From NCBI GenBank assembly GCA_027625915.1, contig JANTQA010000033.1, positions 8,308,001 through 8,372,000 on the forward strand: 64,000 nucleotides of DNA, in the 5' to 3' direction. Shown here piece by piece: positions 36,350 to 47,782 of this stretch. The notes beneath the pieces are model-generated. The model was not told where the DNA came from and searched no databases. It was given only the letters and a program-made list of their open reading frames with translations. This stretch comes from Anaeramoeba flamelloides (taxonomy: Eukaryota > Metamonada > Anaeramoebidae). How positions within the stretch are numbered: the first letter of the stretch is position 1; each line of letters starts with the position of its first letter. A program made the translations under genes and the position numbers.

Positions 36350-39300
36350 ATGAACCAAAAAAAAAAAAAAAAACAATAAAAATCAAAATAATCATAAATC
36401 AATTATAGAGAAATTACATAAATCAAATAAATTTTCCTTAAAGCAACAAAATTATTTAAGAGAACAACTTGATGCCAAGATTGATGAAAATAAATTACTT
36501 AAAAACAAATTTGATAACATTAAAAATTTAGAAAAAGAATTGGAAGAATTTCGAATTCATAATTCATGGTTAGAAAAGCTATCATTAGAAAATCTAACAT
36601 CATATCAATTTATTAACGATTTATCTATCAGATTTATTGAAAATATTGAAAACAATATCAATATCAATGGGAATGGAAATGAAAACGAAAAGGGAAAGGG
36701 GAATGGAAATGAAAATAATCAAGAGAATGGGAAAGAAAAGGAGGAAAGACTGGAATTTGATAATTTTTTAAATCAAAATTTGCTTATTGAGGATTCCAAT
36801 ATAGCCATTCATCATATTAAAGACATGGTCAAAATGATAACCGAAAAAATTAACAGATCAAAAAGAAAAAAAGAAGGCCTTGAAGAAAGAATAAACAGTA
36901 ATGAAATAAATGAGAACGGGAATGAAAATAAAACAGAAAATGAAGTAGAAATTGATATCACAAAATTCAATTTTTTAGAATTAGTGGATAGTAATGATAA
37001 AAGAAGGGTAGTTTATTTAAGTTTATTACTCTTATTACAATATTATTTCACGAGATTAGAAAAAAAACTGAAAAGGATCAAATATCAAAAAAAAGAATTA
37101 AAAGAAGAAGTTAGCGAATATAAAAACAAATATGAATTAGAACAAGACAAAGTAAATAAAATCACAAAGCGATTAGAAGCATCACAAAATGATTTAAATA
37201 ATTTGTCAAAGGGAAACACTGAATTCCAAGAATTGAAGAAGCAATTAGAAAGTGAAATTCAAGAATCAACTTTAAGAGAAAATGAATTAAAAAAGCAATT
37301 AGAAGAAATCAAAACGACTCAAAAGCAAGTAACTGAAGAGTTAAAAGAAAAAATTGAAAGGCAAAGGGAAGAGTTCAATAAGGAAAAAATGAATTGGCAA
37401 AAAAAGAAATTAAGTTTTGAAAAGGATCTTGTAGAATTAAAACAAACAAATGAAAAGAGTATTAAGGAATTAAATGAAGAATTTGATGGAAAAAAAAAAC
37501 AATATGAAAAGGAAATTAAGGAATTGAAAGATGAATTTAGCACCGCCAAAGAAGATTTAATTAGCCAGCATGAAAATGAAATTGAAGAGTTAAATTTTAA
37601 ATTGGAAGGCACTGAAATGAATTTAGAAGAAACTCAAAATAATTATAAACGGATTAAAGACGATCTAAATAAAAAAACGAAACAATTTGAAAATAAAATG
37701 AAAAAAAATGGAAAATGATTATCAAAATAAAAACAGATTCCAACAAGATCAAATCTCTTTAATTAAAAAAACAACAAACGGAAATCGAAGAGCAATTGAC
37801 CAATGAAGAAAGCTTAAGAAAAAAATATGAAAAGCAAAAAAAGGACGCAGAAACAAAATTACAATTGTTGGAGAACAGATTAACTGGCTTCAAAACTAAT
37901 AATGAAAATCTAAGTGAAAAGAATAATAAATTGCAATTATTAGTCAAGCAATTAGAAGACGAAATCAAAAACTTAAGAGAGCAATTAGAAGAAGCCCTTA
38001 CACAGGAAATAATCATTACCAAGACGGAGATTAAGGAAAGTAAAAACACAAGGCCAGCCAGGCAAGTGGATCTTTTTGAAAGAATGCTTAGCCATTGGAT
38101 CAATAATAAATTAAAATTCGATCGTGACTTGAATCATTTGTTGCCCATTGGCACCAAGTCACCAGATTTGGTCTTTGCCATAAAGGATGGGTTGCTATTA
38201 TGCAAATTAATTAATGCGTGTGTGCCAGAGACCATCGATGTCAGGGTGATTAACACCTTTAATGAAGAGATCGATTTCGATTCAGGTCGGGAGTCCGTGT
38301 TAGAAAACCATACCCTGTGCATTAATTCCGCTCTGGCCATCGGCTGCAGTATCAAGGGCATCAAGCCAACATCGTTAATCGATGAAGAGGAAACTCCGTG
38401 CATCCAACTGACATGGGAAATCATTAAGCAGGGGCTCTTGGCAAGGGTCAATTTAAAGGACCATCCGGAATTAACAGAATTAACCCTAATGGAGAAGGAA
38501 ACAATGGAAACTCTCTCTAAATCAACGCCCGAGGAATTGATTATCAAATGGTTTAATTACCATTTATCATCTGCAGGCAACCAGAGCAAGGTTACAGATT
38601 TTTCTGATTCAATGAAAGATCCAATGCTCGTGGCAGTGTTATTAAACCAATTGTCACCCAAAAGATGCCCCATTGAGCCAATAATACATGAAGAAGACCC
38701 AGATAGCAGAAACGAAATGATCGTCAAGAACGCAGAAAGATTAAATGTCAAGGATTTCATTTCCATAGATACGCTTGATAGTAATAATGAAAAATTAAAT
38801 TTGGCGTTTTTAGCAAACCTCTTACAAATTAGAAGCGGAATCATCCCAAAAACAAAAGAAATTAAAACAAGCTCGTTGCCAGATTTTGGAACAAGAGAGG
38901 AAAGAAGCTTTAGAAATTGGATCAATTCCCTTGGAGTGAACCCAAAGGTCCATAACCTGTATGAAGATTTAAAAGACGGTGTGATTTTACTCCAAGTGAT
39001 TGATCATGTGCAGCCTAAAACAGTAAACTGGAAGCGGGTCACAATGAACTGTACTAACCCCTTCCAGAAAGTGGGGAATTGTAATTATGTAGTAGAATTA
39101 GGTAAGCAACTGAAATTGAGATTATTAACCACAGGGGGGGGAGACATCGTCCAAGGTAAAAAGGTCATGTTACTGGGCTATGTCTGGCAGTTGATGAGAT
39201 TCCATGTGATGGAAATCCTAAAAAAATTAAAGGTGCTCAAGGGTACACGGGTAGACGACTCTTCAATGGTCAAATGGGGCAACACCAAAGTGAGCAATTC

Positions 39301-39595
39301 TGGGAAAAGTTCTTCAATTAAAAGCTTTAGAGATAAGGGCCTATCATCCGGGTTGTTTATAATCGATTTAATTTACTCCATAAATACCAGAGCTGTAAAT
39401 TATAACTATGTTTCAGATGGTAATTCAAATGAAGAAAAATCAAATAACGCCAGATACGCTATTTCCTTAACTAGAAAATTAGGTGGTACTGTGTTCTTAT
39501 TGCCTGAAGATATCATCGAAGTTAAAGATAAAATGATCTTAACACTTGTTGGAGAATTAATGAGAATTGACCGTGTTTTAAAATCAAATAAATAA
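36350..39595 (+). CDS. Coiled-coil protein with four calponin-homology domains (fimbrin/plastin-like)
   Basis: Fimbrins cross-link actin filaments through two pairs of CH domains (family knowledge). Here about 570 residues of heptad-rich coiled coil come first. The CH domains follow: CH1 at about 573-701 (DLFERMLSHWINN, KDGLLLCKLINACVP), CH2 at 721-831 (ELIIKWFNYHLSSAG), CH3 at 845-959 (SFRNWINSLGV, LKDGVILLQVIDH) and CH4 at 967-1076 (KGLSSGLFIIDLIYSI). No EF-hand is seen, unlike usual fimbrins. The frame shifts by +1 at 37701-37708 (A8) and 37764-37770 (A7). Starting at ATG 36350 needs a third shift at the A17 run, 36357-36373. All three together give 1080 residues. Alternatively an acceptor TTATAG near 36408 makes this a downstream exon, with no first shift. 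The CH-coding part is richer in G+C than its surroundings. The fimbrin-like call is strong; the 5' structure is not. Confidence 0.85.
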
Positions 39596-40724
39596 TTATC
39601 TTTTTTTTTTTCTTTCTTTCTTTCTTTCTGTTATCTTCATCTTTTTATTCTTTCGTTATTATTTTTTTTTTCTAATTTTAATTAGAATCTAATAATATTT
39701 TTATTTTTTTAGTATTCACATTGTTTTATTTATTTTTTTATTTTTATTTTGATTTTTCATTATTTGAATTTTTTTTAAATATAATATTTTATTTTTAGCT
39801 TTTTTTGAAAATTTTAAATAATAAAAATTTTGTTTTTTAAAATTAATTCATCTCTCTTTGATATTATTATTATAATTTTTTTATATATAATTTTTCAAAA
39901 TAAAAAATTTATTAATCTTTCTTTCAATTTATTTTTTCCTTTGTTTCTATATTGTGGATTTTCTTTTAAAGGGTTGAAAACTGTTAAAAATTAATAAATA
40001 TACTAAAGTATTGTCTAATCAAAGGTGTCCAGCAGATACTTGGGAATAACTTATGTTTAACTGGTTTGGAAGGATATTTCTATAAAAAATCTATTATGGG
40101 AATTTTCAAAATTAAAATCATATTTTCAAATTTTACTTATTTCTTTCTATTTTTTTGTTGAAACTCCTCTTCTTGGATTGAAAAAAAGTAAATTGTACCA
40201 AAAAGGATTTTTTTTTCTATTTCTCTTGAAAGTTTTTTCCTTTGGTTCAATAAAGTTCATTTTTCCAAATAAAGGTTCATAAATACAAAGCTACAAATTA
40301 CAGTTCATATTTTTTCTTAAATAGTAAAAAATTTAATTATTACAATATTTTAAAAATAATTAGAATCATGACTTTCACATCAATAAAAAACATTTATTGA
40401 TTGTAAGAACATTTCATTTTTTTGAAACAAAACGAGAATATAAAACACATGTTAGTGTACATAATTTGTAAACTATTTCAATGTTTTAAACTGTTGTTTT
40501 CATTACAAATATCTTTTTATGGAAACATTGTATTATTTTTTTGAAATTATTATATTATTTTTAATATGAATGAAAAAAAAAAATAAGAAAATATGAAAAA
40601 ATATATTGATTTTTCTTAACGGGTTAGAAAATCTTCATTTGTTATTTTTTCTAACCTACAAATTGGGTAGTTATTTTCAAAAGGGTAGTATTAAAACCGA
40701 TATACAAAATTAATTTATCAACTT

Positions 40725-41290
40725 TAGAGAAATGAATTATCTTTTTTATAAGAAAACATTTTTCTCAATTTATTTTTAGTAAAAAAGATATAATGAATTT
40801 GTTGGATTTTTTGATCAAAAAATAAAAAAGAAAAATTTGCAAAATATTTTTATTTTTATTGAAATCTAAACTTTTAGTAATTTATGATAATTATTATTAA
40901 ACAATAACATTGGAAATTAAATCTTCTCCGAAAAGTGAAGAAAAATAAATCAACTATTGAATGTTATGAGATGAGATATATTGATCATATATTTTCGTTC
41001 CAAATATTAATTAAATTAATTGTAATTTATAAGAATATGTAATTATTTTTTTTCAAATATAAGTAAATAAGCATTGAACTTTTATTATCGTAATTAGTTA
41101 TTTGATAATATCTGTTTTTTTTATTTGAATTATTAATTTATATTAATTTTATTTGTTTGAAAATATTTAAAAAATTTAATAATAATAAAATAAATCCTAT
41201 GTATATTTATAATCTTCAAGTTTTTACTAACCCACTCTATGGATTAAGATTGGATTATTAATTATTATTGAAAATTATTCAAATGAAAAA
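40725..41290 (-). repeat. Dispersed repeat block A, copy 3 (partial, inverted)
   Basis: Inverse of about 600-1140 and of 8820-9000 plus 10690-11060. AAGATTGGATTATTAATTAT at 41248 and TCAACTTTAGAGAAATGAAT near 40718 are inverted landmarks. It has no trace of the 1.7 kb insert found in copy 2, so it serves as an empty site. Confidence 0.55.
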
Positions 41291-41889
41291 AATTTTCAAT
41301 AGAGCTGAAGTTGAATTGTTAAGGTTTTAAAAAAGTATTTTGTTCGATATTTTGAATTTAATGGTTTGATAGTTTTTCCTGTGTTATTTTGTTGAACATA
41401 TTGAAAAAAATTGGTCAGAAATGTTCTTTGAATAAGCCAAACAATATTTTTTACAATTATAAAATAATTCTTCAAATTTTTTTAACCTATGGCTGATTTT
41501 TTGATAAAGATTTATTCCAAACTTGGTTGTTTTGTTTTTAAAGTGGGTTTTGGTCTGAATTCTCAACAATAATATTTCGATCTTAGTACAAAGAAAATAA
41601 ATTTTTTATAATTATACTGAAATGCGATATATTAAATTTTATACTTTTGTTATTTGTGAAAAATGGATCAATCTGTTAAAAATAATAATTTGTTTCTGAA
41701 AATATCTTTAAAATAAAGTTTGGTTTTATTGTAATCAAATTTTTCTTTTGTCCCGAAATTTGAAGATTTGTTAAGTCTTTTGTTTTTGAAATAAAATTTC
41801 CACCTATTTTCAAAATAACATATAAAGGAATTTTTAATTGGTGTTCATTATTTCTAATTAGAAAATAAAAAGCGGTGTATATTATTTAT

Positions 41890-42290
41890 AGAAGGCCTCT
41901 ACATAAATCGATCAAATAAATTGGCAATAAATCATAAGTAAATATGATATTGTTTTCTTAAAGTTCCACTATTAAAAAAGAAATCCCAAAAATGTAAAGA
42001 TCTAATTGGGATGAAAATTTTGACCAATCATAAACACCATCAAAAAATCAAGAAAAATATTATGAAAAATTTTAAACAAATTTCATCCGAATTTAAATTT
42101 TACATAAAATATAAGTTGGGTTTTACCTTCAAAATTGATTTAACCTTTGTATACTATTGGGTGTTTGATTGATATTTTACAATTAAACAACAGTAAGAAA
42201 AAAGAAATATAATTTTATTTTGAATCACAGATTAAAGTCTTCTCATTGACTTTATTTTGATCAATGTTTAATATTTTGTTTATGTTTACC
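41890..42290 (-). repeat. Dispersed repeat block B, copy 3 (inverted)
   Basis: Read on the minus strand it has TTGATCAAAATAAAG, CACCCAATAGTATA and AGTGGAACTTTAAG in the order of copies 1 and 2. Confidence 0.55.
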
Positions 42291-42592
42291 AGTCACTTAT
42301 AGAAGAAGATAATTTTTTTCTGGATAAAAACTTGATGCATTTTCAATTCAAAGATCTTGAATGTTGTTTTTTTAGTCTCAATGTTATGTTTGTCAAAACG
42401 ATTAAAAGTAACGACTTATGAAAATAAGCAAAATTATCAATTGATCAATTCAATGATATTTACAAATATTTAACGGTTATAAATTTTAAATTTTATTTTT
42501 TTTTACATAAATTTGAAAACATTTCTTTCAAAAAATCAATTTTATTTCAATCTTTCTTTGTTTTCATAAAGAACAAACTATCTTTCTTCAAA

Positions 42593-43493
42593 ATGAGCAA
42601 CTCCAACAATTTTAAAGAAAATTATACCACTAATTTATTTATAAAAAGAAGAAAAACAGCCTACCTCCCACGAAGATTAACACCAAAAAAAAATTCAAAC
42701 TGGAACAGAAGAAATTCAATTCGTTCACCTGCCATGAGAAGAACCAACAAAAGCACCACAAAGAATTATAAAAAAACTCCAAATAATTATAAAAGAACCC
42801 CTAAAGCCAAATATAAAAGAACACCAATCAGACAACCAAAAAAACAAACGAATAAATCTTCAATCAAAAGAAATCAAAAAAAAAGCTATGAAAGAAAAAA
42901 AACACCAACTATTCGACAAAAAACACCCTATTCCAAAACCAATTCAAAGAAAAAACCAAAACAACAACCCAAGCAACAACAACCATACGAACATCATTAT
43001 GAACAAACTTTAACATCCTCATACTTTATGCCACTCCAATCAAGATCCAAAAAAGAAATTACATCGACACCACGGATATTGTGTGATCAAAACAAAAGAC
43101 AAGCTATTTTAAAAAATTCTGTCAAATATATACTCACACCTGGTAAACTAAAAACAAGAAACACCCCATTCAAAACCCCTTCTTCAAGGTACGATTACTT
43201 TTTTTTTAATTTTTACCTTTTATGGTTTTTTTTTGATTCACTTTGCAATTTTGACTCTTTATTTTTTTCAAAACATTTATAGGCGAAAAAAAACTTGTAT
43301 TCAGCAAATAGGCCAAATGTACCGAGAATTAACAACACCCAAAACACCAATCCGACAGGATTACTGCAACGAATTCAGCGAACCTGACTTAATGTCGTTT
43401 ACCCCGATCAAGACTCCAAAATCTAAAAAATTTACAAATACAAATTTCACAAAGCCTTTGTTTTTTGATGATAATCAAAATTCTTTTATCTAA
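42593..43493 (+). CDS. Basic Thr-Pro-repeat protein
   Basis: Two exons, 42593-43188 and 43283-43493, joined by GTACGA and TTTATAG with a 94 nt intron. They join in frame to 268 residues. The protein is strongly basic and apparently disordered. It is rich in short KRTP, KKTP, RLTP and KTPIRQ units (about 15 Thr-Pro pairs), with the C-terminal part carrying ELTTPKTPIRQ and SFTPIKTPKSKK. Repeated TP with nearby K/R fits proline-directed (CDK-like) kinase substrates and nucleic-acid or chromatin binding in general; no specific domain is recognised. The last 20 residues turn hydrophobic and acidic (TKPLFFDDNQNSFI). The ATG at 42593 follows TTCAAA. Function unknown. Confidence 0.75.
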
Positions 43494-44389
43494 ATTTTAT
43501 GTATATATTTTCAATATTCAAATTTGAATATAAGAACAGATTTAATGAAAAATAAAAGATTTAAGAATATTTGAAATATTTTGTTATTTTTTTTAATTTG
43601 TGTCTCTTTTTTTTTTTTTGTAAAACAGTTAAAAACCAAAACCATAAAAAAAAAATACCCTATATTCAAAACAAGATGATATTTTAACTGAAGTCTATTA
43701 ATCAGCCATTTTGTTTCCATTTTTTTTTAAAAATAAAATAATTTAAGGTTAAGTGAACTTTAAACGTGAACGAGACTCACATGTATCTATGGTTAGTGTC
43801 CATTTTATTTTAATCTAACTTTGATCGATCTTTAACTTTGTATAATTGTTAGGAAATGAATTTTTTATTTTTTGCTATTTTTTACATGTTGAATTTCCTT
43901 TTTATTGTGAAGAACTGTTACTAAGTAGAAAAATCAAGTGGTTTCCTAATAATACTGGAACGATAGATAATAGTTGGCACGTGTAACATGAAAATAAAAA
44001 GAAAAGACAAAAACAGAAACTGGAAAGATAAAAAAAGATTTGTTCGAAAAGAAAAAAAATTGCAGCTACGAAAGAACTACCTCTCAAATAAACATTCACG
44101 ATTTCTTAGAAATAATTAAATGACAATTTTTTTATATAAATGATTCTAGCTTTTTTGTGAGTATTCTTGATAAAAATGGGCGGTTATCTTTTTTTTTTAA
44201 TTTTTTACAAACTGCCCTTGAAAAACTCTTTTTTTTCGACATATAAATTCTTTTTTTTTTTTTTCTCCTTTTCTTTTTATTTTTTCTTCTTGTTTTCCAA
44301 CCAAAAAAATATCGAACATACTTGATTCCATTTTTTTTTTAAATTATCTAAATTACCAATCCACCATTAGTAATAAGAGTGACTGTCGT

Positions 44390-44865
44390 CAAGTGTCGTT
44401 GATGTCTTTTTTTTTTTTTGAGGTTTTTTATTTATTTATGAAGTGTTCTAGGTTTTTTTGAGGTTTTTTATTTTATTTGGAAAATCAATAGATTTTACAA
44501 ATAAAATAGAAAACCCCAAAAATACCAAGAACACTTCATAAATAAAAAACAAAACCCCAAAAAAACCTAGAACGCTTCACAAATAAATAGAAAACTCAAA
44601 AAAACCTAATGAAAATCTATCGATTTCTCCAACTAAACATAAAAAACAAGAAAAACAAATGAAAATCTATTGATTCACCAAATAACCAGAATAATAAAGA
44701 AGTGATAACCCCGATTTTCCAGAATTTAAAAAAATAGAGACAAATAATTGATTTTTGTCAATTATTTTAAATTCTGGAAATTCTAAGGTTTTTTATTAAT
44801 TTGAGAAATAAACAGAAAATTTATTTAATTTTTGGTTTATTTCTCAAATTAAAAAAAACCTAATA
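44390..44865. repeat. Composite palindrome cluster 5
   Basis: Modules seen: GAAGTGTTCTAGGTTTTTTT (44440) with inverse copies AAGAACACTTCATAAATAAA and AACCTAGAACGCTTCACAAA (44528, 44566); TTTTACAAATAAAATAGAAAACC; a TTTTCCAGAATTTAAA / TTTAAATTCTGGAAA hairpin (about 44714-44780); and a GGTTTTTTATTAATTTGAGA / TCTCAAATTAAAAAAAACC hairpin (about 44784-44862). Confidence 0.65.
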
Positions 44866-45759
44866 GCTTTAAGAAGATCTTTGGTAACCCACTTCAATCA
44901 ATAAATTGAATTTTTTTTTTGAAAATCAGTCACTTAATTCGAAAATTCAGTATAAAAAATCATAGATTTAGGGATATTTAATAATGAACAAGTACTAAAT
45001 GATTAAATATAAAGAGGTTTATTTTTTATAATAAGTTTTGGTTTTATTCTACCTTTTTAAAAATTTTTAAAGATACCTTTTTCTGAAATCGAGTAATCTG
45101 GATAACAAAAATTATAACATTCTTCAATTTTATAGGAGATTTCCTATCACCAATATATTGTTAAAACATAAAAAATGAAGAAATTTAGTTTTTCATTTCA
45201 AAAAATTTTTGTTATCATAAAGGAAATTTTTAAAAATAGTTTTTTGAGTCAAAATATATACTGTTATCTATTTTTTATCAAGTAAAAAATCTATTAATTG
45301 TTTATAATATTTTTTAGCAAAATTTACATTTCGAAAATTTTACTTAATTCATAATTACTCCACTGTCAAAATTTTGGTTATGCTTTTTTACCTTTTGAGC
45401 GTTTTGAAACTTTTTGGATTTAATTTTATTATTTAAACTTTCGATAGGCACTGTAAATCGCCCACCAGAATGAAGAAAAAGCTTATTCATTATCCTACCA
45501 TTTTTTTTAAAAAACCAGAGTAATACAATTTTCTGGGTTATTTTTTTGTATTTTTTTTTTGAGATCAATTAATAAATTCTGCTGTGTTATTCGTCTTCAA
45601 TTTAAAAAAAGTATATTTCTATTTTAAACATTAGAGTATAGGGAAATACCTTTTTGTAACCTTTTTATGTTGGATTTGAGAATGGATGAAAATATTAAAA
45701 TTTCTACATTTTTTTATTATATGGAAATGGTTTGTGAAGCTATAAGTGTATAATATATC

Positions 45760-46290
45760 CCAAGTAACAACTCCTAACATACTAAAATTTTATTTTTTTC
45801 AAAAAATTCTTATAATTAATTCTAGAAAAAATACTAAAATAGAAGCATTGGCCAATTGAAGAGTTAACAATTATTTATAAATCACAATACTCACAAAACA
45901 AAAAATAAATGCTATTATAATAAATAAATCAAGAATGCTTCCAAAGTTATTGAAGATGGACCTATAACAATGCAATGGGTAAATTTGTAAAGATTCTATC
46001 AACAATTATTGATCGATTAAAGGTTAGATATAATTAACTTTTTTTTGTGATTTTTCTATTTAAAACAACTCAACTTTAACATGATATCAATCGTTGAAAA
46101 AAATTTTTGATCAAACGAAACAAGTTAGGTAATTCAAATAATTAAAAAAAATAAAAACTAAAAGATATAAAAATGATTTTTTATATTTTGCAAAAATCAA
46201 AATTATTTTCAATTTGAATGAAATTGTATTTTTGTGATTATTTTAACTTTTTAACTGTGCTAAAAATTTTGTATTTTATTTTATGCAAGT
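45760..46290. mobile_element. Mariner-like short element, copy 2 (diverged)
   Basis: Matches the interior of 29852-30377 in order: CAACAATTATTGATCGATTA, TATCAATCGTTGAAAAAAAT and AACGAAACAAGTTA. The left end is worn; the right end keeps AACTGTGCTAAAAATTTTG. No coding frame. An old copy. Confidence 0.5.
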
Positions 46291-47736
46291 CTTTTTTCAT
46301 AAAACTCAAAATTAATAATTTCAACAATTATTAAATTAAAAAAAAAATTTTCATGATATTATCAAAAAAAAAAATATTAATTCCCCTCAAAAACAAAAAT
46401 TTTATTACAAAAACAGATTATTGAGACAATGGGTGTAATTTGGGATATTTTTGTTTTTCAAAAGATTTCTAAAATTTTAATTTTTTACAAACATATATAA
46501 AAACAACATATTAATTTTATTATGGACCATTCTTATTTAATGGAATTAATAAAAAATCCTTTTTAAGAAACTAGATATTTATTGACTTGAGAAACTTTTG
46601 ATTCATAAGATTTATTCAAATTAGAAAAACTGTCCTTTTTTAAAAAACAAATATTTTATGCCAGTCTTTTTTTTCATAACTAAATTCACAGTTTTACCAA
46701 TTTAGAAGGCACGAAAAACGAAATTTTCATACTTTTCATTTTATTCAAATTGGTTTTAACGACCAAAAAATTTGCTTAAGGTATATTATTTTACTTGTAA
46801 ACGATTTGAATCAAAATAGTCATTGATTACAAAAAAAAAATAATTGATTAAAAATTTGTTATGTTGTTTTCAAAATTTCCTTAGAGTTTTTTTTTCAATA
46901 AAGATTTTGATACAAATTATCAAAAATCCAAAAAATCCTAAAATTTCATTTATTGGACTTTCCTTCAATTGAAATATTTGAAATAATTTTTATTTATTAT
47001 AATTATTTTATTTCTTTACAAATTGTGTATAAAGAAGAAATATCCGTTCAGTTCGTTTTTATGGAATTTTCCTTTTGAAGGTCGATTTTTTTGACAAACT
47101 ATTGTAAAAGATAAAGAAAAACAACAAAGAAATCAATTCGATGTACTACTTTAAATTCATTTTGCAGAGTTGAATAAAACATTGTATATATTTAAATTCC
47201 AAAATTGTTCAAATTGAATTTTTTCCTTTTTGTTAAACTTTTCTTGATTATTTTTATCAATATAAAAGTTTTTAATATTTTAATGATGGTGAGAGGAAAA
47301 ATTAAAAAGATTATTTTGTGATTAGTGGTATCTTATTAATTAAATTTAAGAAAATCCAAAATATTGAAAATAATCAATTCTAAATACTTTTTAAAAATGC
47401 TGCTTAACCCAATTTTAGCCATCCAAGTTAATTGAACCATTTTAACCCTTAAAACAAGTATAACAGACTAATAGACCACTTAATATTTTTTTTTATTTAA
47501 CACTAGCCAAAATTGCCACCCAAATCACCCATGTTCATTGAAACAGTTCCAAAATACTCTAACATAACTTAGCCTACCTATAATGGGGGCACTAAATACA
47601 TATAGTCCATACATTTTCATAGAATTAACCATTTTGAAACAATTGTTTATTTGACTAATTTTAAAATTTAACCTAATTTAAAAAGCAATAATTTTCCGAA
47701 AAAAAAAGTAAATAAAATAATTTTAACTGATCTAAT

Positions 47737-47738
<2 letters not shown>

Positions 47739-47781
<43 letters not shown>
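47739..47781. repeat. TA dinucleotide microsatellite
   Basis: About 21 perfect TA units. A longer TA array lies at 59079-59133. Confidence 0.9.

Positions 47782-47782
<1 letters not shown>

Larger units (their letters stand above)
39596..42592. other. Intergenic with inverted copies of repeat blocks A and B
   Basis: T-rich sequence with a TTTC microsatellite follows the fimbrin-like stop (about 39600-39630). Block A copy 3 (40725-41290) and block B copy 3 (41890-42290) both lie on the minus strand. No gene is supported. Confidence 0.55.

Noticed and set aside
37700-37810. Ciliate-like +1 shifting at AAA-TGA and CAA-TGA stops in the fimbrin-like gene
   Set aside because: It would work at the first stop. 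At the second it gives a poorer coiled coil than a shift at the preceding A7 run, so homopolymer indels explain both better; kept only as part of the frame-change finding.
37319-38925. Minus-strand frames of 97-137 codons
   Set aside because: Antisense shadows of the coiled-coil/CH gene, Ser/Leu-rich as expected.
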